Shown: positions 7,856 to 18,154 of the stretch, one piece after another
How the letters are laid out: each line of letters opens with the position of its first letter
How positions within the stretch are numbered: position 1 is the first letter of the stretch
Source: Ruminococcus sp. AF46-10NS
GTDB lineage: Bacteria; Bacillota; Clostridia; Lachnospirales; Lachnospiraceae
Length of the DNA stretch: 64,000 nt
Direction: 5' to 3'
Assembly (NCBI RefSeq): GCF_003474435.1
Contig: NZ_QRNF01000019.1
Span: forward strand, 1 to 64,000
Translations under genes and position numbers: made by a program
The notes under the pieces: generated by a model
What the model saw: only the letters and a program-made list of their open reading frames with translations
Databases searched by the model: none
Told to the model about the DNA's origin: nothing

Positions 7856-8734
7856 GTGAAAAAGAAACGATATCCCATATACAGGCAAAAATATAAACGA
7901 AGAAAACAGCCAGTGAAAAAAATATTCACAGCCATTGTCCTGTGTATTGTTCTTGCAGTATGCAATGGCTGGACACCGCCGCGAAATCTTAAAGAAGCAA
8001 AAACTCAAAGTCAGATATTCGGTCAGATTTTTCTTACATATATAGAAGAAAATGCAAAGATCTTCTGGGATGAGGCATCGGAATCCATTTCCGATGCAGT
8101 GACAGGAATGCTGGAACAATCTCGTACGGAGACAGGAGAACGGTCAGTATCTGTAACCCTGGATCATATACCAGAATACAGTGGCAGCCCATATGTGGAG
8201 ATCAACGGAAATGTTCCTTCTTTTTCTGAGAAAAAGAAAAACGGTCCTGCATATGAATTTTACAGTGAATTGGATTCGCTGGGGCGATGCGGCTATGCGG
8301 AATCCAGGATCACGTCAGAACTGATGCCTGCAGAAGAACGGGGAGCGATCGGAATGGTGAAGCCTACGGGATGGCACACTGTAAAATATGACAGCGTAGA
8401 TGGCCGGTATCTGTACAACCGCTGCCACCTTATCGGGTATCAGCTCACCGGTGAGAATGCAAATAAAAAGAATCTCATCACAGGTACCCGCTATCTTAAT
8501 GTGACTGGCATGCTTCCTTTTGAAAATGAAGTGGCAGATTATGTGCACAATACCGGAAATCCCTGTATGTATCGTGTAACTCCGGTCTTCAGGGGTGATG
8601 ATCTGCTGGCCGGGGGTGTGGAGATGGAGGCTGAATCTGTAAAAGATCAGGAAATATCTTTTCATGTTTTTGTATACAACGTACAGCCGGGAATCGGGAT
8701 CGATTACAGTACCGGGAACAGCTGGGAAGAATAA
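7856..8734 (+). CDS. DNA/RNA non-specific endonuclease, membrane-anchored or secreted
   Basis: The 292-residue protein starts at GTG 7856 behind AAGGAG; a basic start and one hydrophobic segment (IFTAIVLCIVLAV) form a signal anchor. The C-terminal half has the fold of beta-beta-alpha-Me nucleases such as the streptococcal DNA-entry nuclease EndA and streptodornase. It shows NRCHLIGYQL, the equivalent of the DRGH/NRGH catalytic box with His as general base, and an Asn (KKNLITGTRYLN) for metal binding. It probably degrades extracellular DNA or acts in DNA uptake. The Cys in the NRCH box replaces the more usual Gly. Confidence 0.85.
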   Translation: MKKKRYPIYRQKYKRRKQPVKKIFTAIVLCIVLAVCNGWTPPRNLKEAKTQSQIFGQIFLTYIEENAKIFWDEASESISDAVTGMLEQSRTETGERSVSVTLDHIPEYSGSPYVEINGNVPSFSEKKKNGPAYEFYSELDSLGRCGYAESRITSELMPAEERGAIGMVKPTGWHTVKYDSVDGRYLYNRCHLIGYQLTGENANKKNLITGTRYLNVTGMLPFENEVADYVHNTGNPCMYRVTPVFRGDDLLAGGVEMEAESVKDQEISFHVFVYNVQPGIGIDYSTGNSWEE

Positions 8735-8768
8735 AATATTAATTTTTCATGAATTTGTATGAATTAAA

Positions 8769-8797
8769 TTGAACTTTTTTGTATGATATGCTAGAAT
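8769..8797 (+). promoter_or_regulatory. Promoter of mgsA-rsmD-coaD
   Basis: TTGAAC (8769-8774), 17 bp, TAGAAT (8792-8797). Confidence 0.6.
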
Positions 8798-8877
8798 CAA
8801 ATACAGAGTTATAGTATTTTACCGATATACGCGGAGATAAAAGGATATAACCCGAGGCAGAATGGAGAGGTGAATTT

Positions 8878-9273
8878 ATGAATTTAGGAATTATTGCACA
8901 TAACAGTAAAAAAGTTCTGATTGAAGACTTCTGTATTGCATATAAGAATATCCTTGCCAAGCACGAAGTATATGCAACCGGAACTACAGGAAGAAGAATT
9001 GAGGAAGCTACCAGCCTTCATGTTCATAAGTTTCTTGCAGGAAGCATTGGTGGAGACAAGCAGTTTATGGAGATGGTGGAGAGACAGGATCTGGATATGG
9101 TTATCCTGTTTTACAACCCGGTCATGACAGATCCGGCAGAACCGGACATTATGAGTATCGTTAAGCGTTGCGACCAGTATAATATTCCGGTTGCCACAAA
9201 TATTGCGACTGCGGAGCTTCTGATCCTTGGTCTGGCCCGCGGTGATCTGGATTGGAGATTAAATCTGAAATGA
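8878..9273 (+). CDS. mgsA: Methylglyoxal synthase
   Basis: MgsA converts dihydroxyacetone phosphate to methylglyoxal and phosphate, a bypass of lower glycolysis under phosphate limitation. The 131-residue length is normal. Family motifs are visible: the start IIAHNSKK, TGTTGRRIEE for the phosphate site, LAGSIGGDKQ around the catalytic Asp region, and FYNPVMTDP. The last codons overlap rsmD by 4 bp (ATGA), so the two are translationally coupled. Confidence 0.95.
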   Translation: MNLGIIAHNSKKVLIEDFCIAYKNILAKHEVYATGTTGRRIEEATSLHVHKFLAGSIGGDKQFMEMVERQDLDMVILFYNPVMTDPAEPDIMSIVKRCDQYNIPVATNIATAELLILGLARGDLDWRLNLK

Positions 9274-9818
9274 GAGTAATAGCAGGAAAAGCACGTAGAT
9301 TAAACCTAAAGACAATTCCCGGAAACGATACAAGGCCCACAACAGACCGTATTAAGGAAACTCTATTTAACATTCTCCAGCCTGAAATACCGGGCTGCAG
9401 GTTTCTGGATCTGTTTTCCGGAAGCGGTGCCATCGGTATTGAGGCACTGAGCCGCGGAGCTGATTATGCAGTATTTGTGGAGAAGAATCCCAAGGCATGC
9501 GCATGTATCCGCGAAAATCTTTCATTTACAAAACTTGCAGAAGGTGGTAAACTGCTGAACATGGATGTACTGCAGGCCCTGCGCTCATTAGAGGGCAGTG
9601 AACCGTTTGACTGTATTTTTATGGATGCACCTTATGAGCAGCGTCTGGAGCAGCCGGTTCTGGAATATCTGGCAGACAGTACTCTGGCAGATGAGAACAC
9701 GCTTATTGTTATAGAAGAGGATCTGCACACAGACTTCTCTTACCTTGAGGAACTAGGATATCATTTGATCCGTTCCAAGGAATATAAGACTAACAAGCAT
9801 GTTTTCTTAAAAAAATGA
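9270..9818 (+). CDS. rsmD: 16S rRNA (guanine(966)-N(2))-methyltransferase
   Basis: RsmD methylates G966 of 16S rRNA using SAM. The 182-residue protein shows MRVIAGKARR at the start, the SAM motif I LDLFSGSGAIGIEALSRGA, and the catalytic motif IV as DAPY in place of the common DPPY. The start at 9270 is set by the ATGA overlap with mgsA; an upstream ATG at 9252 lies inside mgsA. It is followed by coaD after 15 bp, a pairing widespread in bacteria. Confidence 0.95.
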   Translation: MRVIAGKARRLNLKTIPGNDTRPTTDRIKETLFNILQPEIPGCRFLDLFSGSGAIGIEALSRGADYAVFVEKNPKACACIRENLSFTKLAEGGKLLNMDVLQALRSLEGSEPFDCIFMDAPYEQRLEQPVLEYLADSTLADENTLIVIEEDLHTDFSYLEELGYHLIRSKEYKTNKHVFLKK

Positions 9819-9833
9819 AAGAGAGACAGACAT

Positions 9834-10328
9834 ATGATAACAGCAGTATACCCGGGAAGCTTTGACCCGGCAACTTATGGACATCTTGACGTTATCAGTC
9901 GTGCAAGCGTTTCTTTTGACCGGGTTATAGTAGGAGTTTTGAATAATTCTGCAAAAACTCCGTTGTTTTCTGTGGAAGAACGTGTTAAGATACTAACAAA
10001 AGCGACAAAAGATATCCCGAATGTGGAGGTGAAAGCGTTCGAAGGCCTGTCAGTGAACTTTGCCAGGGAGAATCATGCCCAGGTGATCGTTCGCGGACTT
10101 CGTGCTGTCACAGATTTTGAATACGAGCTTCAGATGGCGCAGACCAACCGTGTCCTGGCGCCGGATGTGGATACTGTTTTTCTCACGACAAGTCTGGAAT
10201 ATGCATACTTAAGCTCCACGATCATGAAAGAAGTTGCTAATTTCGGAGGAGATCTGAGCAAGTTTGCACCAGGCGAGATCATAGAAGCAGTAAAAGAAAA
10301 ATTGAAAAAAAGAGAAACAGAGAAATAA
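9834..10328 (+). CDS. coaD: Pantetheine-phosphate adenylyltransferase
   Basis: CoaD transfers AMP from ATP to 4'-phosphopantetheine in coenzyme A synthesis. The 164-residue protein has the nucleotidyltransferase box [12 protein letters not shown], the substrate region [12 protein letters not shown], and the second ATP-binding motif LSSTIMKEV. All are in their usual places. Confidence 0.97.
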   Translation: MITAVYPGSFDPATYGHLDVISRASVSFDRVIVGVLNNSAKTPLFSVEERVKILTKATKDIPNVEVKAFEGLSVNFARENHAQVIVRGLRAVTDFEYELQMAQTNRVLAPDVDTVFLTTSLEYAYLSSTIMKEVANFGGDLSKFAPGEIIEAVKEKLKKRETEK

Positions 10329-10340
10329 GGAGAGTGTATT

Positions 10341-10979
10341 ATGAGCAGCAGAATTGAACAGATTATTCAGGAGATTGAAGAGTATGTAGACAGCTGTAAG
10401 TTCCAGCCTCTTTCTACTACCAAGATCGTAGTAAACAAAGAAGAAATCGAGGAGCTGTTACGTGAGCTTCGTCTGAAAACTCCGGATGAGATCAAGCGTT
10501 ATCAGAAGATCATCAGCAACAAGGATGCAATCCTTGAGGATGCACAGTCCAAGGCTGACAGCCTGATCGCAGATGCACAGACAAAAGCTCAGGAGCTGGT
10601 AACACAGCATGAGATTATGCAGAAGGCATATGCACAGGCAAATGAGACAATCAATGCTGCCAACAAGCAGGCTCAGGAGATCCTGGATTCTGCTACACAG
10701 GATGCTAACAGCATTCGTCTCAGTGCGATCACATATACAGATGATATGATGGCTAATATTGGTTCTGTCCTGAACCAGACACTGGAAGATGCGGGTGGTA
10801 AATACAAGGCATTTATTGATGCTCTGCAGAGCTGCCTTGAGGTTGTTAACCACAACCGTCAGGAGCTTGCACCACAGACAGCACAGGCAGCTGCAATTTC
10901 CAATACAATTCAGGATGATGACAGCACTTCCATAACAAAGGAAGATGAAGAGCTGTTAGATGATATCGGAGAGAACTAA
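10341..10979 (+). CDS. Coiled-coil protein resembling V-ATPase subunit H/ATP synthase b
   Basis: The 212-residue protein is mostly a long Ala/Gln/Glu-rich coiled coil (about residues 40-150, with repeats such as AQSKADSLIADAQTKAQEL). It is often annotated as vacuolar H+-ATPase subunit H-like or DivIVA-like on composition alone. There is no membrane segment. Its tail is acidic and it overlaps the end of the opposing ylbJ gene by 24 bp. It follows coaD by 12 bp in the same operon. A real function is unknown; a scaffold role is only a guess. Confidence 0.65.
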   Translation: MSSRIEQIIQEIEEYVDSCKFQPLSTTKIVVNKEEIEELLRELRLKTPDEIKRYQKIISNKDAILEDAQSKADSLIADAQTKAQELVTQHEIMQKAYAQANETINAANKQAQEILDSATQDANSIRLSAITYTDDMMANIGSVLNQTLEDAGGKYKAFIDALQSCLEVVNHNRQELAPQTAQAAAISNTIQDDDSTSITKEDEELLDDIGEN

Positions 10980-11890
10980 GAGCAGGAGAATTACTGCTGT
11001 ATTCAGACATTTGGAAGTGACATAAGGAATCAGAGATAATCTGTTTTCCAGTACACTTTCTGTCTGTGCCATGATACAGAGTCCGCCGAAAGCAGTCAGC
11101 ATCATGGAAAGATAGTATTGTTTTTTCCATGCGAGAGGCGAAAGGGCGATCCTGTGCAGACCTGTTGTCAGCTCAACAGGGACTGTAAACAGAATTCCAG
11201 TCAGTGAGCTAAGTGGCCAGTAATAACTGACGCATGCGCAGATCAGTGAGAACAGCAGAATATATCCCCCGAGGCGTGTAATGGTTTCGAATCCGTTCAT
11301 AATCGAGACATCCAGTATGACTCCTGTGGAGTCCTGTCCGGATGTCTCTTTCTTTTCATCTGTAGATTTGACAGAACTAACTGTATGGCCATGGTATACG
11401 ATAAAACGGAAAAAAAGCATGCATATAAGATCTGCACCCAGAAGCAGCAACATGATCCGACTGCCTGATATCCTGTTTTCAGGCAGTCTCCGGCCAGATA
11501 AGATAGAATAAATGCAGGGCTTGCATTGCAGGAAAAAGAAAGCAGATATTCCCCTTCCCTGCGGGATATCTGTTGATTTATGTAAAGGTCATGTGCCAGT
11601 TTGGCTCCCATAGGATAACCACAGAGAAGTCCCAGGAGAAAGACATAAGTTCCGGCAGGGGAAAGACCAAGGAGCTTTTTGGTCAAAGGTGCAGCAGGAT
11701 TCAATAATTTTCGGATATTTCCGGTTTTTAATAAAATTCCGGTAAGGATCAGAAAAGGCAGGAGCGCAGGGATCATTACATTGAGCCACAGCGTCAGCCC
11801 GTCTCTGGCAGCAGGGAGAGCTTCTGCCGGGTGAAGCAGGAGAAAAAACAGCAGGCAGACACAGAAAAACAGGAGTAATTTTTGTTTCAT
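10956..11890 (-). CDS. ylbJ: Sporulation integral membrane protein YlbJ, frame broken
   Basis: YlbJ is a nucleoside-recognition-domain membrane protein needed for spore formation in B. subtilis. The N-terminal half (start ATG 11890) has several hydrophobic segments and the family signature GLLCGYPMGAKL, followed by SCNASPAF. The frame is lost in the T-run 11476-11479 (AAAA on the coding strand). Adding one base joins it to the second half, giving about 311 residues ending at 10956. The rsmD-coaD-ylbJ association matches B. subtilis, though here the gene is on the opposite strand. The break is probably a sequencing error. Confidence 0.85.
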
Positions 11891-11973
11891 GAAATCCTGA
11901 CCTTGCTTTTTTTTCAGTATATGATTATTATAAAATATAAATGAATTTATGAAGTAAAAGGAGGCAGATATCT

Positions 11974-13419
11974 ATGCCAGTATTAGAGAATTGTGAACCT
12001 AAGAGAGTTTTTCATTATTTTGAAGAAATCTGCAAAATCCCTCATGGTTCCGGTAATACGAAACAGATCAGTGATTACCTTGTGAAATTTGCAGAGGATC
12101 ATGGATTTAAATATGTGCAGGATGAGATGAACAATGTGATCATCTACAAACCAGGCACAGCAGGATATGAGAAATCCCCTACTGTTATCATCCAGGGACA
12201 TATGGATATGGTATGCGAGAAACGTCCTGATGTAGATCATGATTTTACAGAGGATGGGCTGAACATTTCTGTAAAAGACGGTTACGTAACAGCCAACGGA
12301 ACTACACTTGGTGGCGATGACGGTATTGCAGTTGCCTATAGCCTTGCTCTTCTTGACAGTACAGATATTCCTCATCCGCCACTTGAAATACTTCTTACGG
12401 TTGACGAGGAGATTGGTCTTCTTGGTGCGGTAGGACTGGACTGCAGTGTTCTGGAAGGAAGAAGATTTATCAATCTTGATTCTGAGGCAGAAGGAAGCCT
12501 GTGGATCAGTTGTGCAGGCGGCCTTTCCGGTGTAAGCCATATTCCGGTTCAGCGTGTAGAGGGTGAGGGAGACAAAGTTCAGATTAAAATCTGCGGACTG
12601 ATGGGAGGACATTCCGGAGCAGAAATCGATAAGAACAGAGCCAATGCCAATAAACTGATGGGACGTTTCTTCTATGGACTTAAGAAAAAAGCAGATTATG
12701 CTATCGTTTCTCTTGCAGGCGGACAGAAAGATAATGCCATCACAAGAGAGTGTACGGCGCAGGTTCTGACAAATGCATCAGCAGAAGTAAAAGCTTATGC
12801 AAAAGAGCTTCAGGCGCAGATCCGTGAAGAATATGCCGGAACAGATGAGAATATTTCCATTGAAGTAACAGAGGAGGGTACTGTTTGCACACAGGTTCTT
12901 CATCCGACAAGCCAGGAAAAAGTTTTATTTTATCTTCAGAACGTACCGTTTGGAGTCCAGAAGATGAGCGGAACTATTCCGGGACTGGTAGAGACTTCCA
13001 CGAACATAGGAATTCTCCGTCTTGATGAGGACGAGCTTTTTGCAAGCTCCAGCGTAAGAAGTTCTGTGGATACAGCATGCAGTGCATTATCTGATAAGAT
13101 CGAGTATCTCACGGAGTTCCTTGGCGGTGAGTATGAAGTACAGGGGGCATATCCGGCTTGGGAATACCGCAAGGAATCACCGTTAAGAGACAAGATGGTA
13201 GACATCTTTGAGGAGATGTACGGACATAAACCGGAGGTCGTTGCTATTCATGCAGGACTTGAGTGCGGACTTTTCTATAAGAAAATGGAAGGACTTGACT
13301 GTGTTTCCCTTGGGCCGGATATGAAAAACATTCATACTTCCGAGGAAGTTTTAAGCATTGAGTCCACAGAGAGAGTATGGAATTATCTTGTTAAAGTTCT
13401 TGAAAATCTGAAAGACTGA
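11974..13419 (+). CDS. pepD: Aminoacyl-histidine dipeptidase (M20 family, PepD-like)
   Basis: This zinc aminopeptidase cleaves Xaa-His dipeptides. The 481-residue length is standard. Metal-ligand motifs are clear: GHMDMV (His and Asp), GGDDG (bridging Asp), DEEIG (catalytic Glu and ligand), and a lid domain with GGHSGAEI. GGAGG at 11961-11965 precedes ATG 11974. It has its own downstream terminator, so it is monocistronic. Confidence 0.93.
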   Translation: MPVLENCEPKRVFHYFEEICKIPHGSGNTKQISDYLVKFAEDHGFKYVQDEMNNVIIYKPGTAGYEKSPTVIIQGHMDMVCEKRPDVDHDFTEDGLNISVKDGYVTANGTTLGGDDGIAVAYSLALLDSTDIPHPPLEILLTVDEEIGLLGAVGLDCSVLEGRRFINLDSEAEGSLWISCAGGLSGVSHIPVQRVEGEGDKVQIKICGLMGGHSGAEIDKNRANANKLMGRFFYGLKKKADYAIVSLAGGQKDNAITRECTAQVLTNASAEVKAYAKELQAQIREEYAGTDENISIEVTEEGTVCTQVLHPTSQEKVLFYLQNVPFGVQKMSGTIPGLVETSTNIGILRLDEDELFASSSVRSSVDTACSALSDKIEYLTEFLGGEYEVQGAYPAWEYRKESPLRDKMVDIFEEMYGHKPEVVAIHAGLECGLFYKKMEGLDCVSLGPDMKNIHTSEEVLSIESTERVWNYLVKVLENLKD

Positions 13420-13455
13420 TAAGACAGTCCGGGAAATAAAAAGGCATAAATACTG

Positions 13456-13499
13456 ATACCCTGAGGTGGAGCAGACGTTTTCCCTTGGGGTATTTTTGT
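13456..13499 (+). terminator. Terminator of pepD
   Basis: ATACCC pairs with GGGTAT, with inner GG/CC pairing, followed by TTTTTG. The rest of the 13420-13757 gap is AT-rich and holds a -10-like TATAAT at 13683-13688 but no convincing -35. Confidence 0.65.
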
Positions 13500-13702
13500 G
13501 CATCATAAAAAGACATTGACCGGGTATGGTTTGCAGGGAATAAGATTTTTTCTGAAAAATATTCATAAACAGAGTGTCACTGCATATATATAGATTTGTG
13601 GATGCATCACACAAAATGAATATTCTTCTATAATTTTTTGATAAAAAATTTATAAAGAATCCCTATTTTTCAAAACATATGTTATAATAAAAAATATATG
13701 CC

Positions 13703-13737
13703 GCTGTCACATAGGTTTAAGGTTTAGAAGTGACAGC
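13703..13737 (+). promoter_or_regulatory. 5'-leader hairpin before the (p)ppGpp synthetase
   Basis: GCTGTCAC (13703-13710) and GTGACAGC (13730-13737) form a perfect 8-bp inverted repeat downstream of the -10-like TATAAT and just before the ribosome site AAGGAG. Confidence 0.45.
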
Positions 13738-13757
13738 AGATTTAAGGAGCGAGCAAC

Positions 13758-14570
13758 ATGGAAATACAGTTATGGCGAAGTATTCTGTGCCCTTACGAGC
13801 TGGCTGTCAAAGAGCTGACAGTCAAATTTGAACATATGATAGAAGAGTATCGTGAGAACGATCGTTATTCTCCCATTGAACAGGTCAGTGGAAGAGTAAA
13901 AAGTGTCTCCAGTATCCTGGAGAAGATGCAGCGCAAGCATATCCCCATTGAGCAGATGGAGACAGAGGTGGAAGACCTTGCCGGAGTCAGGATCATCTGT
14001 CAGTTTGAGGAAGATATTGATACAGTGGCTGCCATTATCCGAAGAAGAACGGATATGGAGGTAAAAAGTGAGAAGAATTACCTGACTCATATCAAACAGA
14101 GCGGATACCGCAGTTACCATATGATCCTCTATTATACAGTAGAGACGATCAATGGTCCCAAGAGACTTCAGGTGGAGATACAGATCCGTACTATGGCAAT
14201 GAATTTCTGGGCAACCATCGAACATTCCCTTCAGTATAAATATAAAGGAGATATGCCGCCTCATGTGGCAGAACGTCTCAGTAAGGCATCCGATGCCATT
14301 ATTTCGCTGGATCATGAGATGTCGTCTGTGCGTAATGAGATCATGGATGCACAGAACTCATCCCAGATGCAGTCTAATCTGGTGAAAGATATTCTGAATA
14401 ACATCGAGAATCTTTATCGTGTATCCAGTGAGCGTGAAGTCAGCAAGATCCAGGATGAATTCCTTAGAGTATTTAAGACCAAGGATCTGCGTAAGCTGGA
14501 GAGATTCCACAGGCAGCTTGATATCATTGCTGAAGGCTACCGTGCCCAGGCTGTTCATCACAGCATGTAG
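13758..14570 (+). CDS. GTP pyrophosphokinase family protein (small alarmone synthetase-like)
   Basis: The 270-residue protein has only the RelA/SpoT synthetase domain, without an HD hydrolase, TGS or ACT domain, so it resembles RelQ/YjbM-type small alarmone synthetases. Family motifs are visible: EDLAGVRIICQF for substrate binding, SGYRSYHMI, and the highly conserved MNFWATIEHSLQYK. The C-terminal 80 residues are helical (oligomerisation or regulation). It likely makes (p)ppGpp from GTP/GDP and ATP under stress. It is preceded by a hairpin leader. Confidence 0.85.
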   Translation: MEIQLWRSILCPYELAVKELTVKFEHMIEEYRENDRYSPIEQVSGRVKSVSSILEKMQRKHIPIEQMETEVEDLAGVRIICQFEEDIDTVAAIIRRRTDMEVKSEKNYLTHIKQSGYRSYHMILYYTVETINGPKRLQVEIQIRTMAMNFWATIEHSLQYKYKGDMPPHVAERLSKASDAIISLDHEMSSVRNEIMDAQNSSQMQSNLVKDILNNIENLYRVSSEREVSKIQDEFLRVFKTKDLRKLERFHRQLDIIAEGYRAQAVHHSM

Positions 14571-14638
14571 TACGCCAGGTGCATTTGGAGTGAACAATTC
14601 AGAAATCTGAAAATATACATACATATGAGGAATGATAA

Positions 14639-16591
14639 ATGCAGGATTTTTTACCGGTTACAAGGGAAGATATGAAGTCAAGAGGCTGGGAGGCGGTTGA
14701 TTTTGTCTACGTGACAGGCGATGCTATGTGGATCATCCGTCTTTTGGATCTGCTATTATCGGACGCCTTCTGGAAAGCAGAGGCTACCGTGTAGGAATGA
14801 TCCCCCAGCCGGACTGGCGAAAGAAAGAGAGTATCCAGGTGTTCGGGGAACCGCGCCTGGGTTTTCTTGTTACAGCCGGAAACATGGATTCCATGGTGAA
14901 TCATTATACGGTTTCCAAGAAACACAGAAGTACAGATGCCTATTCTCCGGGAGGAAAAATGGGCCTGAGGCCGGATCGTGCCTGTGTTGTATACAGCAAT
15001 CTGATCCGGCAGACATATAAGCATACACCTATCATTTTAGGTGGAATTGAGGCAAGCCTTCGAAGAATGGCACATTATGATACTGGGAAAACAAGGTAAA
15101 ACGCAGTATTCTTATTGATTCCGGCGCAGATCTGATCTCCTATGGTATGGGAGAGCATTCTATTCTGGAGATCGCAGAAGCTCTGCAGAGCGGGATCCCT
15201 GTGGAGGAGATCACCTATGTGGCAGGAACTGTTTTTAAGAGCCATGATATAGGCAGAGTGTACGAGCCCCTGATCCTTCCTGATTTTGAACAGGTACAGA
15301 CAGATAAGAAGGCTTATGCAGACAGTTTTGCCATTCAGTACCGAAATACAGATCCTTTCACAGCCCGATCGCTGGCAGAATCCTATGGAAACCGCGGATA
15401 TGTGATACAGAATCCGCCGGCACAGCCACTTACAGAAATGGAGATGGATGATGTTTACGATCTGCCCTATACAGGACAGTATCATCCCATGTATCAGAAG
15501 GATGGCGGGATCCCGGCACTGAAAGAGATCAAATTCAGTCTGACCAGCAATCGCGGATGTTTTGGAAGCTGCAATTTCTGTGCACTGACCTTTCATCAGG
15601 GGCGTATCCTCCAGACGAGAAGTCACGAATCCATCCTGAAAGAAGCAGTACGGATGACAGAAGATCCTGATTTCAAAGGGTACATCCACGATGTAGGAGG
15701 TCCAACTGCTGATTTTCGTCATCCATCCTGTAAGAAACAGCTGACAAAAGGTGTCTGCCAGAACCGGCAGTGTCTGTTTCCATCTCCATGTAAGAACCTT
15801 ACGGTGGACCATAAAGACTACCTGAAACTTCTTCGTAAAGTTCGAAATATTCCGAAAGTCAAGAAAGTTTTTGTACGTTCTGGAATCCGTTTCGATTATC
15901 TGATGGCAGATCCTGACAAGACATTTCTCAATGAACTTGTGAAGTATCATGTCAGCGGACAGCTCCGCGTTGCACCGGAGCATGTTTCTGATGAAGTCCT
16001 GAAATATATGGGAAAACCGAAACATGCAGTATATGAAGGTTTTCTGAAGGAATATGAAAAAGCTAATGCCCGCACAGGCAAACAGCAGTATGCAGTTCCT
16101 TACTTTATGTCCTCCCATCCGGGATGTACCATGAAAGAGGCCGTGAAACTGGCAGAATATGTGAGAGACCTTGCTTTACGCCAGAACAGGTTCAGGATTT
16201 TTATCCGACCCCTTCAACTCTTTCAACTTGTATGTACTATACAGAGATCCATCCTCTTACAGGTGAGAAGGTCTACGTGCCTAAGAATCCTCATGAAAAA
16301 GCGATCCAGAGAGCTCTGATGCAGTACAAGAATCCGGAGAACCGGGAACTGATTCTGGAAGGCCTTAAGATGACCGGCAGGATGGATCTGGTTGGATTTG
16401 GCCCCAAATGTCTGATCCGGCCAAGAGAACTTCATGGAAAAAATATTTCCGGCAGAAATGCTGACAGGAACCAGAGTGGACGAAAGGCTGCAGAAAGAAA
16501 TTCCAGCTCTTCAGCGAAAAAGACATCAAAAACACGGGTAAGGAGTTCTTCACATGAAAAATACAAAAAAAACAAAAACAAGAAAAGGTGA
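14639..16591 (+). CDS. YgiQ family radical SAM protein, frame broken three times
   Basis: This is a UPF0313/YgiQ protein of about 651 residues. The start [17 protein letters not shown] is typical, the radical-SAM cluster motif is [10 protein letters not shown], and a basic C-terminal tail follows. Three single-base deletions interrupt it: a T at 14725/14726 (GDA-Y-VDHPSF), a T at 15081/15082 (HYD-Y-WENK) and a G at 16173/16174 (RDL-G-FTPEQ). Restoring one base at each point gives an uninterrupted protein. Each lies at a two-base homopolymer, so they are most likely sequence errors. The reaction of YgiQ is unknown. Confidence 0.88.
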
Positions 16592-17173
16592 TTTCGGCTA
16601 CTTCAGCAGCGAAAAAAAAAGGCGGCTTCTGATCACAGCAGGGCTTTTTTCCCTGCCCCTTATCATCTTTTTTGTGGCCTGGGCTGTCAACGGTACAAGA
16701 ATGACAGTATGGACGGTGCTTACAGTTGTAGGTTGCCTTCCCGGATGTAAATCATGGTAAGCCTGATTATGATTCTGATGCGCCATCCAATGGATGAAAA
16801 GCTGTATAAAGAGATTCGCAGTCATGCAGGAGATCTTGTTATGGCTTATGAGATGTACATGACTTTCTATGAAAAGAGTGGTTATCTGGATGCAGTTGCC
16901 GTATGCGGAAATACAGTTGTTGGCTATACCAGTGATCCCAGGGCAGATACTGCATATCTGGCAGAGCAGTCCCAGAAGATCGTGCGCAAAAACGGATATA
17001 AGGTAGATGTAAAGATCCTGAAAGATCTGAAACCATATCTGGAACGTCTGGATTCCATGAATGAGCATAAAGAATCTTTGCGAAACGGAATCAAATTCAC
17101 ACCGGATGACCGCTATCCGGATCTTTCCAGGGAAGAGCTGATCAAGCATACGATCCTGGCAATCTGCCTGTAG
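16554..17173 (+). CDS. Conserved membrane protein, frame broken
   Basis: The gene begins inside the last codons of the YgiQ gene, with ATG 16554. The protein has a Lys-rich start, two hydrophobic segments (about residues 28-48 and 50-75) and a soluble C-terminal domain. A missing base near 16752-16754 separates the halves; restoring it gives 206 residues. It lies between YgiQ and a pseudouridine synthase, an arrangement I associate with Lachnospiraceae, but I recognise no named family. Function unknown. Confidence 0.7.
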
Positions 17174-17185
17174 GAGTATTATATA

Positions 17186-18154
17186 ATGAAAGAATTTATC
17201 ATCAATGACAACGAGGCAGGGCAGCGTTTTGACAAATATCTGGCAAAACTTTTAAGAGAGGCACCCAAGAGCTTCTTCTATAAAATGATGCGAAAGAAAA
17301 ACATCATACTCAACGGAAAAAAAGCAACCGGCAATGAGAAGCTGCTTTCCGGAGATCATGTGAAGCTGTTTTTAAGTGATGAGACTTTTGAGAAATTCAG
17401 CGGAAGTGTTCCTGCGCCGAGAGCGAAGCATTCCCTGGATATTGTGTATGAGGATGAACATATTCTGCTGATCAATAAGCCTTCAGGAATGCTCTCCCAG
17501 CCGGCAGATGACGGAACGCCTTCCCTGGTGGAATATCTGACAAGCTATCTTCTTGAAAATGGAAGTCTTACAGAAGAAGAACTTCGGACATTCCGGCCGT
17601 CTGTATGCAATCGTCTTGACAGGAATACCACAGGCCTGATTGCAGCCGGAAAGAGCCTTCCAGGATTGCAGGAGCTTTCCGGAATGTTTAAATCCAGAAA
17701 TCTCCATAAGTATTATCTGTGTCTGGTGGAGGGAGTACTGTCAGAAAAAAAGCATATCAAAGGCTACCTGGCAAAAGATAAAAAAAATAACAAAGTAACC
17801 ATCTACAGATCAGAGAAAGAAGGCACACTGCCTGTTGAGACGAGATATTTTCCCCTGGGAAACAATGGAAAAAGGACGCTTCTTAAGGTAGAGCTGATCA
17901 CAGGACGTACACACCAGATCCGTGCACATCTGGCATCAGAAGGCCATCCTGTAGTAGGAGATCCGAAATACGGAAGAACAGGAGCGAAAATAAAAAGCCA
18001 GCTTCTTCATTCCTTCCGTCTGGAGTTTCCTTCAATGGAAGGCACACTTTCTTATCTTTCGGGAAAAGCGTTCACAGCACCGGTACCGGAGATATTTCTT
18101 GGAACATTAAAAGAGGAACAGTTGGAGGAGAGTTATTATGAAAATCTGGAATGA
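17186..18154 (+). CDS. RluA-family pseudouridine synthase
   Basis: This 322-residue enzyme isomerises uridine in rRNA or tRNA. It has an N-terminal S4 RNA-binding domain (about residues 1-70), then the catalytic domain with NRLDRNTTGL, where the Asp is the nucleophile, and the C-terminal GRTHQIRAHL motif typical of RluA. The layout is that of RluC/RluD-type enzymes; which base it modifies cannot be told. It overlaps lepB by 17 bp. Confidence 0.92.
   Translation: MKEFIINDNEAGQRFDKYLAKLLREAPKSFFYKMMRKKNIILNGKKATGNEKLLSGDHVKLFLSDETFEKFSGSVPAPRAKHSLDIVYEDEHILLINKPSGMLSQPADDGTPSLVEYLTSYLLENGSLTEEELRTFRPSVCNRLDRNTTGLIAAGKSLPGLQELSGMFKSRNLHKYYLCLVEGVLSEKKHIKGYLAKDKKNNKVTIYRSEKEGTLPVETRYFPLGNNGKRTLLKVELITGRTHQIRAHLASEGHPVVGDPKYGRTGAKIKSQLLHSFRLEFPSMEGTLSYLSGKAFTAPVPEIFLGTLKEEQLEESYYENLE

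Noticed and set aside
11281..11300. TTCGAATCC resembling a tRNA T-arm
   Set aside because: It lies inside the ylbJ coding region on the other strand and has no acceptor, D or anticodon stems around it.
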